Positions 43,984 through 53,134 of a stretch of 64,000 nt of DNA are shown here, piece by piece; position 1 is the first letter of the stretch, and each line of letters starts with the position of its first letter. Location of the stretch: NCBI RefSeq assembly GCF_030316135.1, contig NZ_CP128185.1, positions 3,658,001 to 3,722,000 on the forward strand, in the 5' to 3' direction. A program made the position numbers and the translations under genes. The stretch comes from Aliiglaciecola sp. LCG003. Lineage in GTDB: Bacteria > Pseudomonadota > Gammaproteobacteria > Enterobacterales > Alteromonadaceae. The notes beneath the pieces are model-generated. The model had not been told where the DNA came from. It worked only from the letters and a program-made list of their open reading frames with translations, and did no database searches.

Positions 43984-44966
43984 AATTCAATCATACCTTT
44001 ACTGCCGACCAAACGAACTTCGTTTTCTAATTTTATCGAAAAGGTAGCTTCAACTTGGTGCTGGATTTTTCGAGCTAGAGTTAACAGTTGAGAACCTGTT
44101 CCTGTGCCATCGTTGGTTAAGACAAGAGCTTGGGTTGGATGGCATTGGATCCCACCTTCTTTTTGGCCTTTGAAACCCAACTTGTCAATCAGCCAGGCTG
44201 AAGGCACCTTTACACTTGTTTGGTCCACTTCATAACACGGAATGTCATGCCATTCACATTGCAATGCCGCATAATGCTTTTTACTCACAAGAGGATTTTT
44301 AAAGAAGCTGCCTGCATTGCCAATTTGCCTAGGATCGGGTAATTTCGCACTGCGAATTTGTATGACTTTATTGAATATATCTAGCGCGGTGGGTTCTTTT
44401 AACCGCTGTAATTCGCCATAAAATGCAATTGGCACCCATAGCTTCGGGATGCGCAACACCACTTTAGTAATAATAAATTGGCCCTGCATATCGCGCTTAA
44501 AAACGCTGTCTCGATAGCCAAATTTACATTCAAGTTGCGAAAAACGGCGTTTCTGCAGACTGCGGATGTCAATAAACTCAACACTTTCTATAAAGCGATT
44601 AAGCTCAACACCATAAGCACCTATGTTTTGAATGGGTGCAGCCCCCACCGTCCCAGGAATTAAGGCAAGGTTTTCTAAGCCATAAAGGCCATTTTCCATG
44701 CAAAAACACACCAGTTGATGCCAGTTTTCACCCGCACTTACCGTTAATTGATACTCGTGTTCCAACTCAGTTAGCTGTTTGCCATCGGATTCTATCTTCA
44801 CGATTGTGCCGTCAAAATCCTCGAGAAAAACACAATTACTGCCTTGGCCTAGAATCCAATATGGCTGTTCCAATTGGCACAAGTCATTGAAGTTTTCATC
44901 AAGGATGAGGAGATTTCTAGCATGATTGTTAAATCCAAATGTATGTAACGATTTAAGTGAATACAA
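43980..44966 (-). CDS. murB: UDP-N-acetylenolpyruvoylglucosamine reductase
   Basis: A 328-residue cytosolic flavoenzyme that reduces enolpyruvyl-UDP-GlcNAc to UDP-MurNAc. The start is a TTG at 44966 (MYSLKSLHTFGFNNHA), exactly where MurB proteins begin; no ATG is available. FAD-binding ILGQGSNCVFLEDFDG, GLENLALIPGTVGAAPIQNI, YRDSVFKRD (catalytic region), GNAGSFFKNPLV with the proton-donor Ser, and a C-terminal Glu in LENEVRLVG mark it as a type I MurB. It is the first gene of murB-birA-coaX. A rare start codon may limit its translation. Confidence 0.95.
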   Translation of the reverse strand: MYSLKSLHTFGFNNHARNLLILDENFNDLCQLEQPYWILGQGSNCVFLEDFDGTIVKIESDGKQLTELEHEYQLTVSAGENWHQLVCFCMENGLYGLENLALIPGTVGAAPIQNIGAYGVELNRFIESVEFIDIRSLQKRRFSQLECKFGYRDSVFKRDMQGQFIITKVVLRIPKLWVPIAFYGELQRLKEPTALDIFNKVIQIRSAKLPDPRQIGNAGSFFKNPLVSKKHYAALQCEWHDIPCYEVDQTSVKVPSAWLIDKLGFKGQKEGGIQCHPTQALVLTNDGTGTGSQLLTLARKIQHQVEATFSIKLENEVRLVGSKGMIEL

Positions 44967-45143
44967 CGTTGTTCCGCAGTAGTTTTTAAGTAAGTTTAAC
45001 CAACCCTAAGTGCTTATACCAACATTTGGCAGATATAAGCACTTAAGCAAATAGACACTCTTAACTGTTTCGGGTCACACTCGTAAGCCGTAACAAGCGT
45101 GAGTAGTCATAACATGATTAGAAAAACATTTTTTATGTTCAAT

Positions 45144-45170
45144 AAAAAAGGTGGCTATTGCCACCTTTTT
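45144..45170. terminator. Terminator downstream of the S9 peptidase
   Basis: AAAAAAGGTGGC (45144-45155) pairs with GCCACCTTTTT (45160-45170) around TATT. The stem is T/A-flanked on both sides; it lies 16 nt past the peptidase stop codon on the minus strand. Confidence 0.9.
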
Positions 45171-45185
45171 AACTTGGCATTATGC

Positions 45186-47372
45186 TTATTTATCTATCCC
45201 ATGAGCTTTTAATACAAAGGCGAACTCTTCAGCGTAGTCACGTAACCTACCGTAACGACCACTGTTAGAGAAATGCCCTGCGCCCATATTGATGCGCATC
45301 ATCAACAGGTTGTCATCGGTTTTTAATTCGCGCATTTTGGCGGTCCATTTTGCCGGCTCCCAATAAGTTACGCGAGGATCATTGATACCACCGGTTACTA
45401 ACATGGGCGGATAATCTCGGGCTGCAATATTGTCGTATGGCGAGTAGCTTTGGATCAAGTCAAAATCCTTGGCGCTTTCGATTGGATTACCCCACTCTTT
45501 CCACTCAGGTGGAGTAAGCGGTAAGTTGGCATCCAGCATGGTATTTAGTACATCTACAAAGGGCACACCTAAGATAACTGAACGCCACATCTCAGGAGCT
45601 TGAATGACCGCAGCTCCCATTAGCTCACCACCCGCACTTCGGCCTGAAATAGAAATATTTCCTGCTGTGGTGTATTGCTCCTGAACCAAAAATTTAGCTA
45701 CATCAACAAAATCATTAAACGTATTGGGACGCTTTTCTAATTTACCATCTAAATACCACTGATAGCCCATCATGTCACTGCCTCGGACATGAGCGATTGC
45801 ATACGAAAAGCCACGGTCTAGCAGTGAAAGGCGCATGGTAGAGAAGCCTGGAGAAATGGTGTAGCCATAGGCACCGTAACCATATAATGCAAGTGGATGC
45901 GAGCCATCTTTGGCAAAGCCTTTTTTATACACTATGGAAATGGGGATCATTGTGCCATCACGGCCCGGAGCCATTTTGCGCTCAGTAACATACTCAGACT
46001 TATCATATCCAGATGGGATTTCTACTTCTTTGCGAGTTTCAAGAGATTTAGTTTTTAGATTGTAGTCGAACACCGTTTCTGGCGTCACCATTGACTCATA
46101 ATCTATACGCACAAAGTCTTGCTCAAACTGAGAGTTATTACCTAAAGAGGCGGCATAGACATCTTCTGGGAAAGCAACATCATGCATGTCGCTCTGATAA
46201 TTGCGGATCCTAATTTGTTCAATGCCATTATCTCTTGCATTAATCGCGATGAAATTTTTAAAGGTCTGCATCCCCAAAAGATATACGCTGTCTGAGCCGT
46301 CAATTAAACTCTGCCACTTTGCGTAATCTGGCTCAGCAGCATCCACCGTAGCTAGACGGAAATTGGTATGGGTATCATTGGCCAGAATGTAAAATTGTCC
46401 ATTAGCGTGATCAATAGAATTTGAAAACCCCTGTGTTCTTGAGACCAATAACTTTGGTTTTGCATAGAGATCATCAGTAGGCACTACATGTGTTTCTTGC
46501 ACTTCGCGCTGACTACTCACCAGTATGATGTACTTGTCGTCGCTACTCATGTCAAAACCAAGGAAGAAACCTTCATCTTGTTCGGCAATCATCACTTTAT
46601 CAGCTGATTGGGGTGTACCAAGCTTGTGTACATTGACGCTTTCCGTCAGCCATTTGCCCTCTTTTAGTTTTGCATACACTAAAGTTTGGCTGTCAGCACC
46701 AAACGCTGCACCGCCTTGTATATCAGTGATTTCGTCTTCTAAATATTCTCCGCTTTGTAAATCTTTAACACGCAGCAAATAACGCTCGTCGCCATTAGTG
46801 TTGAAAGAATAGGCTAGATAACGATTGTCCGGACTGATATCCCAGCCACCCAGTGAAAAATAGTCGTAATCTTTGGCTAGCGCAGTCTCGTCTAAGAAAA
46901 CAGTTTCTTCGCCAGTGGCTAAATCTTTGCGGCTACGAGTACGATATTCTTCACCTTCACGATAATACCAACGATATTCATAACCGTTATCAATCCAAGG
47001 AACAGAGCTCTCCTGCTCATTGGTGCGTCCTTTAAATTCTTCAAACAAGGTATCAACAAGAGCTGTATGAGGAGCCAAAAAAGCATTGAAATATTCATTC
47101 TCTTTGGTTAGATAGTCGATGATAGGCTGGTCGTTAACCTCAGGGTAACCAGGATCTTTTAACCAGTTATAAGGGTCATTCACGGTTTTGCCATGATATT
47201 GCGCGGTATAGTCTTGCTTCGGGGCAACAGGAGCAGGAATATCTAACTGTTTTATTCTCGTAACACTAGGCATTTCGATTTGTTTGGCGGTACTTTGCAT
47301 TTCTGATTCTTTTACTGGTGAGCAGGCCGACAAAAAGGCCAAAGGAAGAGCGAAGATTAATATATTTCGCAT
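45186..47372 (-). CDS. S9 family prolyl oligopeptidase (oligopeptidase B-like), lipoprotein
   Basis: I prefer the ATG at 47372, which gives a lipoprotein signal (MRNILIFALPLAFLSAC); a GTG at 47405 is also in frame but sits in a hairpin (CCCCA/TGGGG) and would add 11 residues before the signal. About 728 residues. The N-terminal seven-bladed propeller (~80-440) gates a C-terminal alpha/beta hydrolase with Ser in SGRSAGGELMGAAV, Asp in VTGGINDPRVTYW and His in GAGHFSNSGRYG. The S9A oligopeptidase B group cuts peptides after basic residues or proline. Membrane anchoring suggests digestion of imported or surface peptides. Confidence 0.9.
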   Translation of the reverse strand: MRNILIFALPLAFLSACSPVKESEMQSTAKQIEMPSVTRIKQLDIPAPVAPKQDYTAQYHGKTVNDPYNWLKDPGYPEVNDQPIIDYLTKENEYFNAFLAPHTALVDTLFEEFKGRTNEQESSVPWIDNGYEYRWYYREGEEYRTRSRKDLATGEETVFLDETALAKDYDYFSLGGWDISPDNRYLAYSFNTNGDERYLLRVKDLQSGEYLEDEITDIQGGAAFGADSQTLVYAKLKEGKWLTESVNVHKLGTPQSADKVMIAEQDEGFFLGFDMSSDDKYIILVSSQREVQETHVVPTDDLYAKPKLLVSRTQGFSNSIDHANGQFYILANDTHTNFRLATVDAAEPDYAKWQSLIDGSDSVYLLGMQTFKNFIAINARDNGIEQIRIRNYQSDMHDVAFPEDVYAASLGNNSQFEQDFVRIDYESMVTPETVFDYNLKTKSLETRKEVEIPSGYDKSEYVTERKMAPGRDGTMIPISIVYKKGFAKDGSHPLALYGYGAYGYTISPGFSTMRLSLLDRGFSYAIAHVRGSDMMGYQWYLDGKLEKRPNTFNDFVDVAKFLVQEQYTTAGNISISGRSAGGELMGAAVIQAPEMWRSVILGVPFVDVLNTMLDANLPLTPPEWKEWGNPIESAKDFDLIQSYSPYDNIAARDYPPMLVTGGINDPRVTYWEPAKWTAKMRELKTDDNLLMMRINMGAGHFSNSGRYGRLRDYAEEFAFVLKAHGIDK

Positions 47373-47440
47373 AGCGGTAAAGTCCCTGTTTTTTAAATTC
47401 GTCACCCCATGATACGTGGGGACGGTTTAAATACAAAACA

Positions 47441-47466
47441 AAAACGCCGCAAAATTGCGGCGTTTT
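47441..47466 (-). terminator. Terminator of the TonB2 cluster
   Basis: AAAACGCCGCA (47441-47451) pairs with TGCGGCGTTTT (47456-47466) around AAAT. On the minus strand TTTTTGTTTTG follows. It closes the six-gene transcript that starts with the DUF3450 gene. Confidence 0.92.
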
Positions 47467-47499
47467 AGCGAAACTGTACCTTTTCAAGGAAATTCCAGA

Positions 47500-48810
47500 T
47501 TAGGAAGAGCCTAATTCTGCTTGCAACTGTTCTTTTGAAGACTTCTCAGATTGCACGAACTTGCGCCATTGTTGAGCCATCCCTCGACTCGTCGGGTGCT
47601 TCTCTGCCTCTGCCAACTGATTTAAAGCATCAACAAAACGTTGATTGTTAAAATATGCCATGCCCAACACCAAATGAGTTGTACCTTGATTACGCAAACC
47701 GCCTTTGTCTAGCGCGGTTAATGCACTTTCGATGGCCTCATCATAACGCTCTAAATTGAGAAACAACTGACTTAACTGCGCGTCGAGTTCACCATCCTCG
47801 GATAACGCCGCCGCCGAGCGCATAACAGGTACTGCGTTTTCATTTTCTTTGGCTAAGGTCCAGCTTTGCGCCAAAAATTTCAAGTTACGTAAGTTCTTTT
47901 CCAATAGGCCATTTTGCATGGCTTGTTCCATCAATCTGGCGCCTTTATAGGGCACCTGATGGTAATAATAGAGTTGCGCCAAGTTGAAAATATCAGAGGC
48001 TTTGCTGATATAGTCTTGTTGATAGGCTGATTCTAATACCGCTAATTGTTTTTTCTCTTCACCAAGTTCACCGTACATGCCGGCCAATTGAATCCAGTAA
48101 TCCGGTCGGTCAAATAACTTAACCATTTTTTCGAGTACTTTTGTGACCTTTTGCGGCTGTTTCAATTCATAATAGATAGCACGTTGTAGCACGTACCAGT
48201 TTTCGTCAACTTTATAGCCTTCATCACTGGTTTCTTGCTGCTCAATAGCTTGATTAATATAGCCGGATGCCGCTTCATAATCTTTTTTCTGATACATAGC
48301 TTGAGCCTTAAGCACCAAGTTTTTTACCGGAAGTTTGCCTGCTTGGAGGTTTTCCCATCGCTCTAGATATTCGATGGTTTTATCATAGTTGCCACGCATC
48401 ATATGCAACTGAGCCAAGCTGAACAAAGTACTCTGTTCGAATTTTTCAGGGATCGGCTGTTGCGCGACTACGTTTTCAAAAGATTCAATGGCCTTGTCAA
48501 AATTCTCGGCGTTGTAGTAAATAAACCCGTAGAAATTTTGCAACATGGCGATTTCATAACTGTTCATTGAGGTTTCTTTACTAGCCACTACATCAAGTAT
48601 ATCAAGGGCTTCTTGAGTTTTTCCCTCGTCAGCGACTGATTGCGCCCGGGCTAATTGGTCATAAACCCGGGTACGCATGGCAGGCGTGCGCTTGGTCTTC
48701 TTGTCACTGGCTTTTTCTTGGGCGATAACCACGCTTGACAGAGTCAAATTGATAGTCGATGCCACCAAGGTGGTAGTCAAGACTGCTAGAATGAATGGAA
48801 TTGCTTTCAT
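47500..48810 (-). CDS. TPR-repeat protein of the TonB2 cluster
   Basis: A 436-residue exported protein with signal peptide (MKAIPFILAVLTTTLVASTINLTLSSVVIA). The mature part is a chain of about ten TPR-like helices (AQSVADEGKTQEALDILDVV, FYGFIYYNAENFDKAIESFENV, YLERWENLQAG, LNLERYDEAIESALTALDKG, AYFNNQRFVDALNQLAEAEK). It lies 12 nt downstream of tonB and ends the operon. A TPR protein at this place is a constant partner of TtpC-type TonB systems in Vibrio, Shewanella and Alteromonas. A role in periplasmic assembly is inferred; the partner is unknown. Confidence 0.85.
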   Translation of the reverse strand: MKAIPFILAVLTTTLVASTINLTLSSVVIAQEKASDKKTKRTPAMRTRVYDQLARAQSVADEGKTQEALDILDVVASKETSMNSYEIAMLQNFYGFIYYNAENFDKAIESFENVVAQQPIPEKFEQSTLFSLAQLHMMRGNYDKTIEYLERWENLQAGKLPVKNLVLKAQAMYQKKDYEAASGYINQAIEQQETSDEGYKVDENWYVLQRAIYYELKQPQKVTKVLEKMVKLFDRPDYWIQLAGMYGELGEEKKQLAVLESAYQQDYISKASDIFNLAQLYYYHQVPYKGARLMEQAMQNGLLEKNLRNLKFLAQSWTLAKENENAVPVMRSAAALSEDGELDAQLSQLFLNLERYDEAIESALTALDKGGLRNQGTTHLVLGMAYFNNQRFVDALNQLAEAEKHPTSRGMAQQWRKFVQSEKSSKEQLQAELGSS

Positions 48811-48822
48811 GTTCGCCTCCTG

Positions 48823-49431
48823 TTAACCATCAATCTGGAAAGTAATACGGTTTTGCACACCAGATACTTCTGTCGGCTCACCGTCGATGACCCGAGGTTT
48901 GTATTTAAACTTCATTGCCGCATCCACTGCCGCTTGATTGAAAATATCCGGTGGTGTGGCTTCGATTACGCGAATATCTTTCACTGAGCCAAGTTTGCTC
49001 ACAGTAAATTCAACTATCACAAAACCTTCAATACCTCTAGATAATGCACGACGGGGATAAACCGGTGCTACTTTTACTATCGGCAAATATTCACCATCAC
49101 CTGATTCCAGCGCTAATCCACCACCTAGGGCGATATCTCCACCCACGTCGGCTTCAAAGGCTATACCTGAGCCTTCCGCGTTAGGAGTAGGGGTGTCCAT
49201 TTGTGGCTGCTCCATCTGTGGTGGCGGCTCTTTTGGCGGAGGCGGCTTACGAGGTTTACGGTCTTTAGACTCAACCGCTTCCTCTTTCTTCAATCGAATA
49301 AAATCCAGTTGCGCGCCCGGTTTAGGGTCATCTAGCGTTTGATCACCACTGGCTATCAAAGCTTGCATCAAAAAGAACAAGCTGACGGTGATAAAAAACG
49401 CTAAAACAACTGCCAGAAGTAGTCTTGCCAT
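48823..49431 (-). CDS. tonB2: TonB-family energy transducer (TonB2 type)
   Basis: A 202-residue protein with one N-terminal membrane helix (LLLAVVLAFFITVSLFFLMQ), a short proline-rich linker (KPRKPPPPKEPPPQ) and a C-terminal TonB domain (~115-202) with KVAPVYPRRALSRGIEGFVI and ATPPDIFNQAAVDAAMKFKY. It transmits the proton-motive force from ExbB-ExbD to outer-membrane receptors such as the one at 1162-4347. The short linker and the gene order mark it as TonB2-like, not classic TonB1. It lies 6 nt after the exbD stop codon. Confidence 0.92.
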   Translation of the reverse strand: MARLLLAVVLAFFITVSLFFLMQALIASGDQTLDDPKPGAQLDFIRLKKEEAVESKDRKPRKPPPPKEPPPQMEQPQMDTPTPNAEGSGIAFEADVGGDIALGGGLALESGDGEYLPIVKVAPVYPRRALSRGIEGFVIVEFTVSKLGSVKDIRVIEATPPDIFNQAAVDAAMKFKYKPRVIDGEPTEVSGVQNRITFQIDG

Positions 49432-49437
49432 TATAAT

Positions 49438-49839
49438 CTACTCTTGTGCTGCAATAGACACGTCATACACACCCGCTGCTCGCGAGGCGTCCATAACTTT
49501 AATAAGAACTTCCGTGGTCGCTTTTCTGTCAGCTTGGATCACCACTGTTCCTTGTGGGTTCTCGGCTTTAAGACGCTCAATATTGGCTTGTACTGCGCGT
49601 ACATCAATGCGGCGCTTATTAATCCAAATTTCACCCTTGTCGCTGATTGCAACAAGTATATTCGCTCGGTCTTTTTTCACCGCAGTAGCGGCGTCAGGGC
49701 GATTCACATCAATGCCCGATTCTTTAACGAAGGATGCGGTCACGATAAAGAAGATCAACATGATAAAGACCACGTCCAACATTGGTGTCATATCAATTGT
49801 GGCTTCTTCTTCTTCAACTAAATTCTGAATTTTTTTCAT
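49438..49839 (-). CDS. exbD2: ExbD-type biopolymer transport protein
   Basis: A 133-residue protein: cytosolic N-terminus (KKIQNLVEEEEATID), one membrane helix with the proton-carrying Asp22 (TPMLDVVFIMLIFFIVTA) and a periplasmic domain (ILVAISDKGEIWINKRRID, TVVIQADRKATTEVLIKVMD). It works with ExbB to energise TonB. It sits between exbB2 and tonB2. Confidence 0.95.
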   Translation of the reverse strand: MKKIQNLVEEEEATIDMTPMLDVVFIMLIFFIVTASFVKESGIDVNRPDAATAVKKDRANILVAISDKGEIWINKRRIDVRAVQANIERLKAENPQGTVVIQADRKATTEVLIKVMDASRAAGVYDVSIAAQE

Positions 49840-49868
49840 AAATAACCCTTCTCAACTCGCCATTTGGC

Positions 49869-50390
49869 TTAGCGTTGAACCTCTAATGCGTCTTCTAAAT
49901 GCAATTTTTCAGTCTTAGCTGTACGTGTTAACCATGTTGATGCGAATACACCAGACAAAGCGCCAACCATACCTGCCATCGTTGGAATGGTCGCCTGGGA
50001 TACACCAGCCGCCATAGAGCGAGCATTACCGCCACCAGATATCGCCATTACATCAAACACCACTATCATTCCGGTTACGGTTCCCATCAATCCTAGCAAT
50101 GGGCACAAGGCAACCAGAGCTTGAATAATCGGTAAGCTAAAACGTAGTTTTAAACTCACACGGGAAATCATCGCCTGCCGAATTTGCTCAGCGTTCCACG
50201 AGCTACGGTCACTTCGTGCTTGCCATGCTTCGATAGTCTGTTTTTTAAATTGCTTGTGACCAAAAGACACATAAAAGATCCGCTCGAGTATCAATATCCA
50301 CATCACGAAAATTAGCCCACCGATGATCAGCAGGATAATCCCGCCGGTCTCGGTGAAGTCTCGGATTGATTCAAAGATCTCAACAAACAT
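49869..50390 (-). CDS. exbB2: ExbB-type proton channel protein
   Basis: About 173 residues from the ATG at 50390, 4 nt after the ttpC stop codon; the longer frame start lies inside ttpC. MFVEIFESIRDFTETGGIIL leads into three membrane helices, with the conserved pore segment LVALCPLLGLMGTVTGMIVVFDVM and the ATIPTMAGMVGALSGVFAST region. It is the short ExbB2 form (the TonB1 partner is longer). It forms the pentameric stator with ExbD. Confidence 0.93.
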   Translation of the reverse strand: MFVEIFESIRDFTETGGIILLIIGGLIFVMWILILERIFYVSFGHKQFKKQTIEAWQARSDRSSWNAEQIRQAMISRVSLKLRFSLPIIQALVALCPLLGLMGTVTGMIVVFDVMAISGGGNARSMAAGVSQATIPTMAGMVGALSGVFASTWLTRTAKTEKLHLEDALEVQR

Positions 50391-50394
50391 AATG

Positions 50395-51771
50395 TTATGC
50401 CTTAGCGCCAGTGTGCCTTTCAGCACGCTCAGCAATTACACCTGCGGCTTGCTCTTGCAAAATCGCCACAATGTTTTTGCTTTGGGTGCTAAGCAGTGCA
50501 TAAAGCAAGGTAGTTGGGATAGCCACAACCAAACCTAATACCGTGGTGATCAATGCTGAAGATATACCGCCAGCCATGATCTTAGGGTCACCGGTACCAA
50601 ACAAAGTAATTTGTTGGAAGGTTACAATCATGCCCGTTACCGTACCAAGCAAACCACCCAAGGGCGCAACCACTGAAATCATTTTGACCAAGGTAAGGAA
50701 GCGACCTAATTTAGGGACTTCGCCCAAAATGGCCTCGGTTAGATGCAGTTCTAAGGCCTCAGTATCCACATCAGGATATTTCTCTTTTACTTTCAATACC
50801 CGACCCAATGGATTGTTTGAGGACAACTTATCAGATTTCAACTGTGCGTTAACTTTTGCACCAATCATAGTCAGTACGATGAAACGCCATACAGCAACCA
50901 AGATACCTACTGCACCCACCGCAATAATGATGTAACCGACCAAGTCACCTTGATGAATTCGTTCTTCTAAGCTAGGGGCTTGAACCAACAAACTTAAGAT
51001 TGTGCCACCAGTGGGGTCAAGGCCAAACTCGACCAGTTCACCATTAGAATCTTGTAAGTTTTGCGCACTGTTCATGTAACGGTCAGCAGGTTGACGAATA
51101 AGCTCGGCCACCGTATTGGTTTCACCTTCATATTTTAGATACATGCCATCTGCTACTAATGCGAAGGGTCCAACACGAACCACCTCTTTATTAACTTTAG
51201 CGCCACCGGCTTCTACCACATCGGTATTGAATTTGGTAACCTTGCCGCTTTCGGTCATCTCTCGCTGGATCTCAAACCAAACACGCTCGATTTCTTCAAT
51301 CGTAGCAAGCTTAGAACTGGTGCCCATAGATTGCGCCATTTTATCTAAGAAGTCAGAGCGACCAGGCATCTGTGCAGACACAACAGAGTTGTAAAATTTG
51401 TTCTTGGTGTCACCAGCTACTTGCTGCAAAACCCCAAACAACTCTTTCAATGAGCCCAAACGTTTATCCAGTGCTTCATTTAAATCGGCTAATTTGAACT
51501 CATTTTCTTCAAACTGGGTTTCTAGCTTCTCAGAGCTTGCAAGTGTCGCTGTGCGCAATTTAGCCGCGTCACGTAACATTTGGTCTTGCTCAGAACGCAT
51601 CTGTGCAAATTCTTTCTCACGTTGCGAATTCTGTTGATTTTGTTGGAATTGACCTTGCTCCAACTGCTTTAACAGTGCATCTAGATCCAATGGTTTGCTC
51701 TCTTGAGCAATAGCGCTACCCATGAAGGTTGCGACCAAAAGAACTGCAGTATTTCTAAGTAATTTTCTCAT
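50395..51771 (-). CDS. ttpC: TtpC-like MotA/TolQ/ExbB proton channel family protein
   Basis: About 458 residues from the ATG at 51771 (MRKLLRNTAVLLVATFMGSA, a signal peptide); an in-frame start 30 nt upstream overlaps the DUF3450 gene. A long periplasmic coiled coil follows (~20-150, QQNQQNSQREKEFAQMRSEQ). The C-terminal half is an ExbB-like channel (LVKMISVVAPLGGLLGTVTG; GGISSALITTVLGLVVAIPT). TtpC is required for TonB2 function in Vibrio and is thought to span the periplasm. GAGAG lies about 10 nt before the ATG. Confidence 0.92.
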   Translation of the reverse strand: MRKLLRNTAVLLVATFMGSAIAQESKPLDLDALLKQLEQGQFQQNQQNSQREKEFAQMRSEQDQMLRDAAKLRTATLASSEKLETQFEENEFKLADLNEALDKRLGSLKELFGVLQQVAGDTKNKFYNSVVSAQMPGRSDFLDKMAQSMGTSSKLATIEEIERVWFEIQREMTESGKVTKFNTDVVEAGGAKVNKEVVRVGPFALVADGMYLKYEGETNTVAELIRQPADRYMNSAQNLQDSNGELVEFGLDPTGGTILSLLVQAPSLEERIHQGDLVGYIIIAVGAVGILVAVWRFIVLTMIGAKVNAQLKSDKLSSNNPLGRVLKVKEKYPDVDTEALELHLTEAILGEVPKLGRFLTLVKMISVVAPLGGLLGTVTGMIVTFQQITLFGTGDPKIMAGGISSALITTVLGLVVAIPTTLLYALLSTQSKNIVAILQEQAAGVIAERAERHTGAKA

Positions 51772-51784
51772 GCTATGGAATCTC

Positions 51785-52552
51785 TCAGTCTGTAATCGCA
51801 ACAGGCAACATCAACAAGTCAGGTGCCATTTGTTTCTTGGCCATACGCAACCCCTTAGTAACTTGGGTACGATAGTCAGAAGAAAGCTCTTCCCACTGGC
51901 GTGTCTGTTTATTCCAGATACCTTGTTTGCTAGCGTCTCGGGTTTGATATATCAACGCAGTACGACCGATGCGTAAGAAGTCAACATTACGCTCTTGCCC
52001 ATCAATCAGCTGTAGGCCGGGGTAAGATTCCAGTGTGCGGCCGTAATCCATTTCAACCTGATAGGCCTCCATCACGCGACGAAACTTTTCTGACGGCGCA
52101 ACGTCGGCGCGATCCATCATATTGCGTAAATCAATAATTCGATTGGCACGCTCTTCGGGTAGAAAAGGCATGTCTAACTCTACGAATTGGCCTAAACCAT
52201 CAATCATGCGAATCATCAATGGGGTAATTTGACGTTCAATTACGCTGACTTCGTCAATGGCCGCATTCAAATCAAGCATCTCTTGATCTTGATTGGCGAT
52301 TTGCTTTTTAAGTTGGTTGTTATAAACCAATAAACCTTCAATTTCTTTATTGATAGTTTTGAACTGTTGCAGCTTGTTATCAATCTGATCAGTAATAGTA
52401 TTGATCTTAGATTGCGACGTGGCCGCTGATTGGTTTATCTCTGCAGCAGCTGCTAAAGCAGGCTCCAGATCTTTATCCTGCTGTGCGGTAGCTGTTGTAC
52501 TGGCCATTAAGCTGGCGAGTAATAAAGCAGACAGCGTATTTATAAATTTCAT
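51785..52552 (-). CDS. DUF3450 exported coiled-coil protein of the TonB2 cluster
   Basis: About 255 residues from the ATG at 52552 (MKFINTLSALLLASLMASTTATA, signal peptide); the frame is open 20 codons further upstream without signal-like sequence. Residues ~40-110 are a coiled coil (INTITDQIDNKLQQFKTINK). The C-terminal half contains FLRIGRTALIYQTRDASKQG and WNKQTRQWEELSSDY, which are DUF3450 hallmarks. It is the first gene of the operon, 13 nt before ttpC. Its job is unknown, but it always travels with ttpC, so a structural role in the TonB2 machine is likely. Confidence 0.88.
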   Translation of the reverse strand: MKFINTLSALLLASLMASTTATAQQDKDLEPALAAAAEINQSAATSQSKINTITDQIDNKLQQFKTINKEIEGLLVYNNQLKKQIANQDQEMLDLNAAIDEVSVIERQITPLMIRMIDGLGQFVELDMPFLPEERANRIIDLRNMMDRADVAPSEKFRRVMEAYQVEMDYGRTLESYPGLQLIDGQERNVDFLRIGRTALIYQTRDASKQGIWNKQTRQWEELSSDYRTQVTKGLRMAKKQMAPDLLMLPVAITD

Positions 52553-52612
52553 ACAATCAAGCCCTAATGTGGAATCAGGTTGGTAGCTCACCAACAATAA
52601 AAACTGCGGCAA

Positions 52613-52950
52613 GGATAGGGCTATTGTGTGACAGTATTATTACAAAATGGTAGTGAATTTGCGGACTGATTTAGAGTACTGATTTGTATAGGAAAATTAG
52701 TTTTAACTTGCTGTTTTATATATAGTTAATTTTCACTCCCTGCTATTTAGTAGAATTTTCGTTGGTTTACAAGGTCCCTCTTCAATGCCCAATTGGTCTG
52801 GGCTAGATGACGGTTTTGTTACAACAGGCAGGTTCTGTTTATAGTGAATGAATTGCCTAACCAGGCTGAGCACTATCAATGAACCACCCGAAGAAATCGG
52901 ACGAAAATTTAACCTATAGCAAAGTTTAAATCCCAATTTCTCCATTTAAT
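52613..52950. other. Non-coding stretch upstream of the TonB2 operon
   Basis: This is AT-rich and should hold the TonB2 promoter. I could not find a convincing Fur box. A 70-codon frame on the minus strand (52733-52945) has no recognisable content and no ribosome binding site. Its codon use looks unlike a gene, so I do not annotate it. Confidence 0.45.
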
Positions 52951-53072
52951 TATTCTTATTATATTCTTATCAAGATATTCTTATCAAGACACCTATTCCT
53001 ATATTCTTATCAATTATTCTTATCAAGACACCCATTCCTAGACTATTCTTATCAAGACACCCATTCCTAGAC
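52951..53072. repeat. Tandem repeat array left of the RAYT transposase
   Basis: A 29-bp unit with core AAGACACCCATTCCTAGAC is repeated exactly and back to back at 53015-53043 and 53044-53072. Degenerate copies precede it (52977-53000, with CACCTATTCC) along with partial TATTCTTATCAA pieces at 52961-52975 and 53002-53013. There are no unique spacers, so it is not a CRISPR. Confidence 0.88.
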
Positions 53073-53134
53073 TGTTAAAGTTTCAATCTTCGACTAGGCT
53101 TTAAGGACGTTAATCAACCATGGATGGATGATGT

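Noticed and set aside
47404..47421. Hairpin CCCCA/TGGGG upstream of the S9 peptidase as a riboswitch
   Set aside because: It is only five pairs and has no larger conserved fold; I use it only as mild evidence against the upstream GTG start.
49388..49828. Long plus-strand frames across exbD/tonB
   Set aside because: Antisense shadows of well-conserved exbD and tonB; length arises from the codon bias of the real genes.
52733..52945. 70-codon minus-strand frame as a small gene
   Set aside because: There is no ribosome binding site, no recognisable motif and no signal-like or hydrophobic feature; it lies in a promoter-bearing gap.
52951..53072. CRISPR-like array
   Set aside because: The copies are back to back or degenerate, with no unique spacers of constant length and no cas genes nearby. 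It fits repeats of a RAYT unit.
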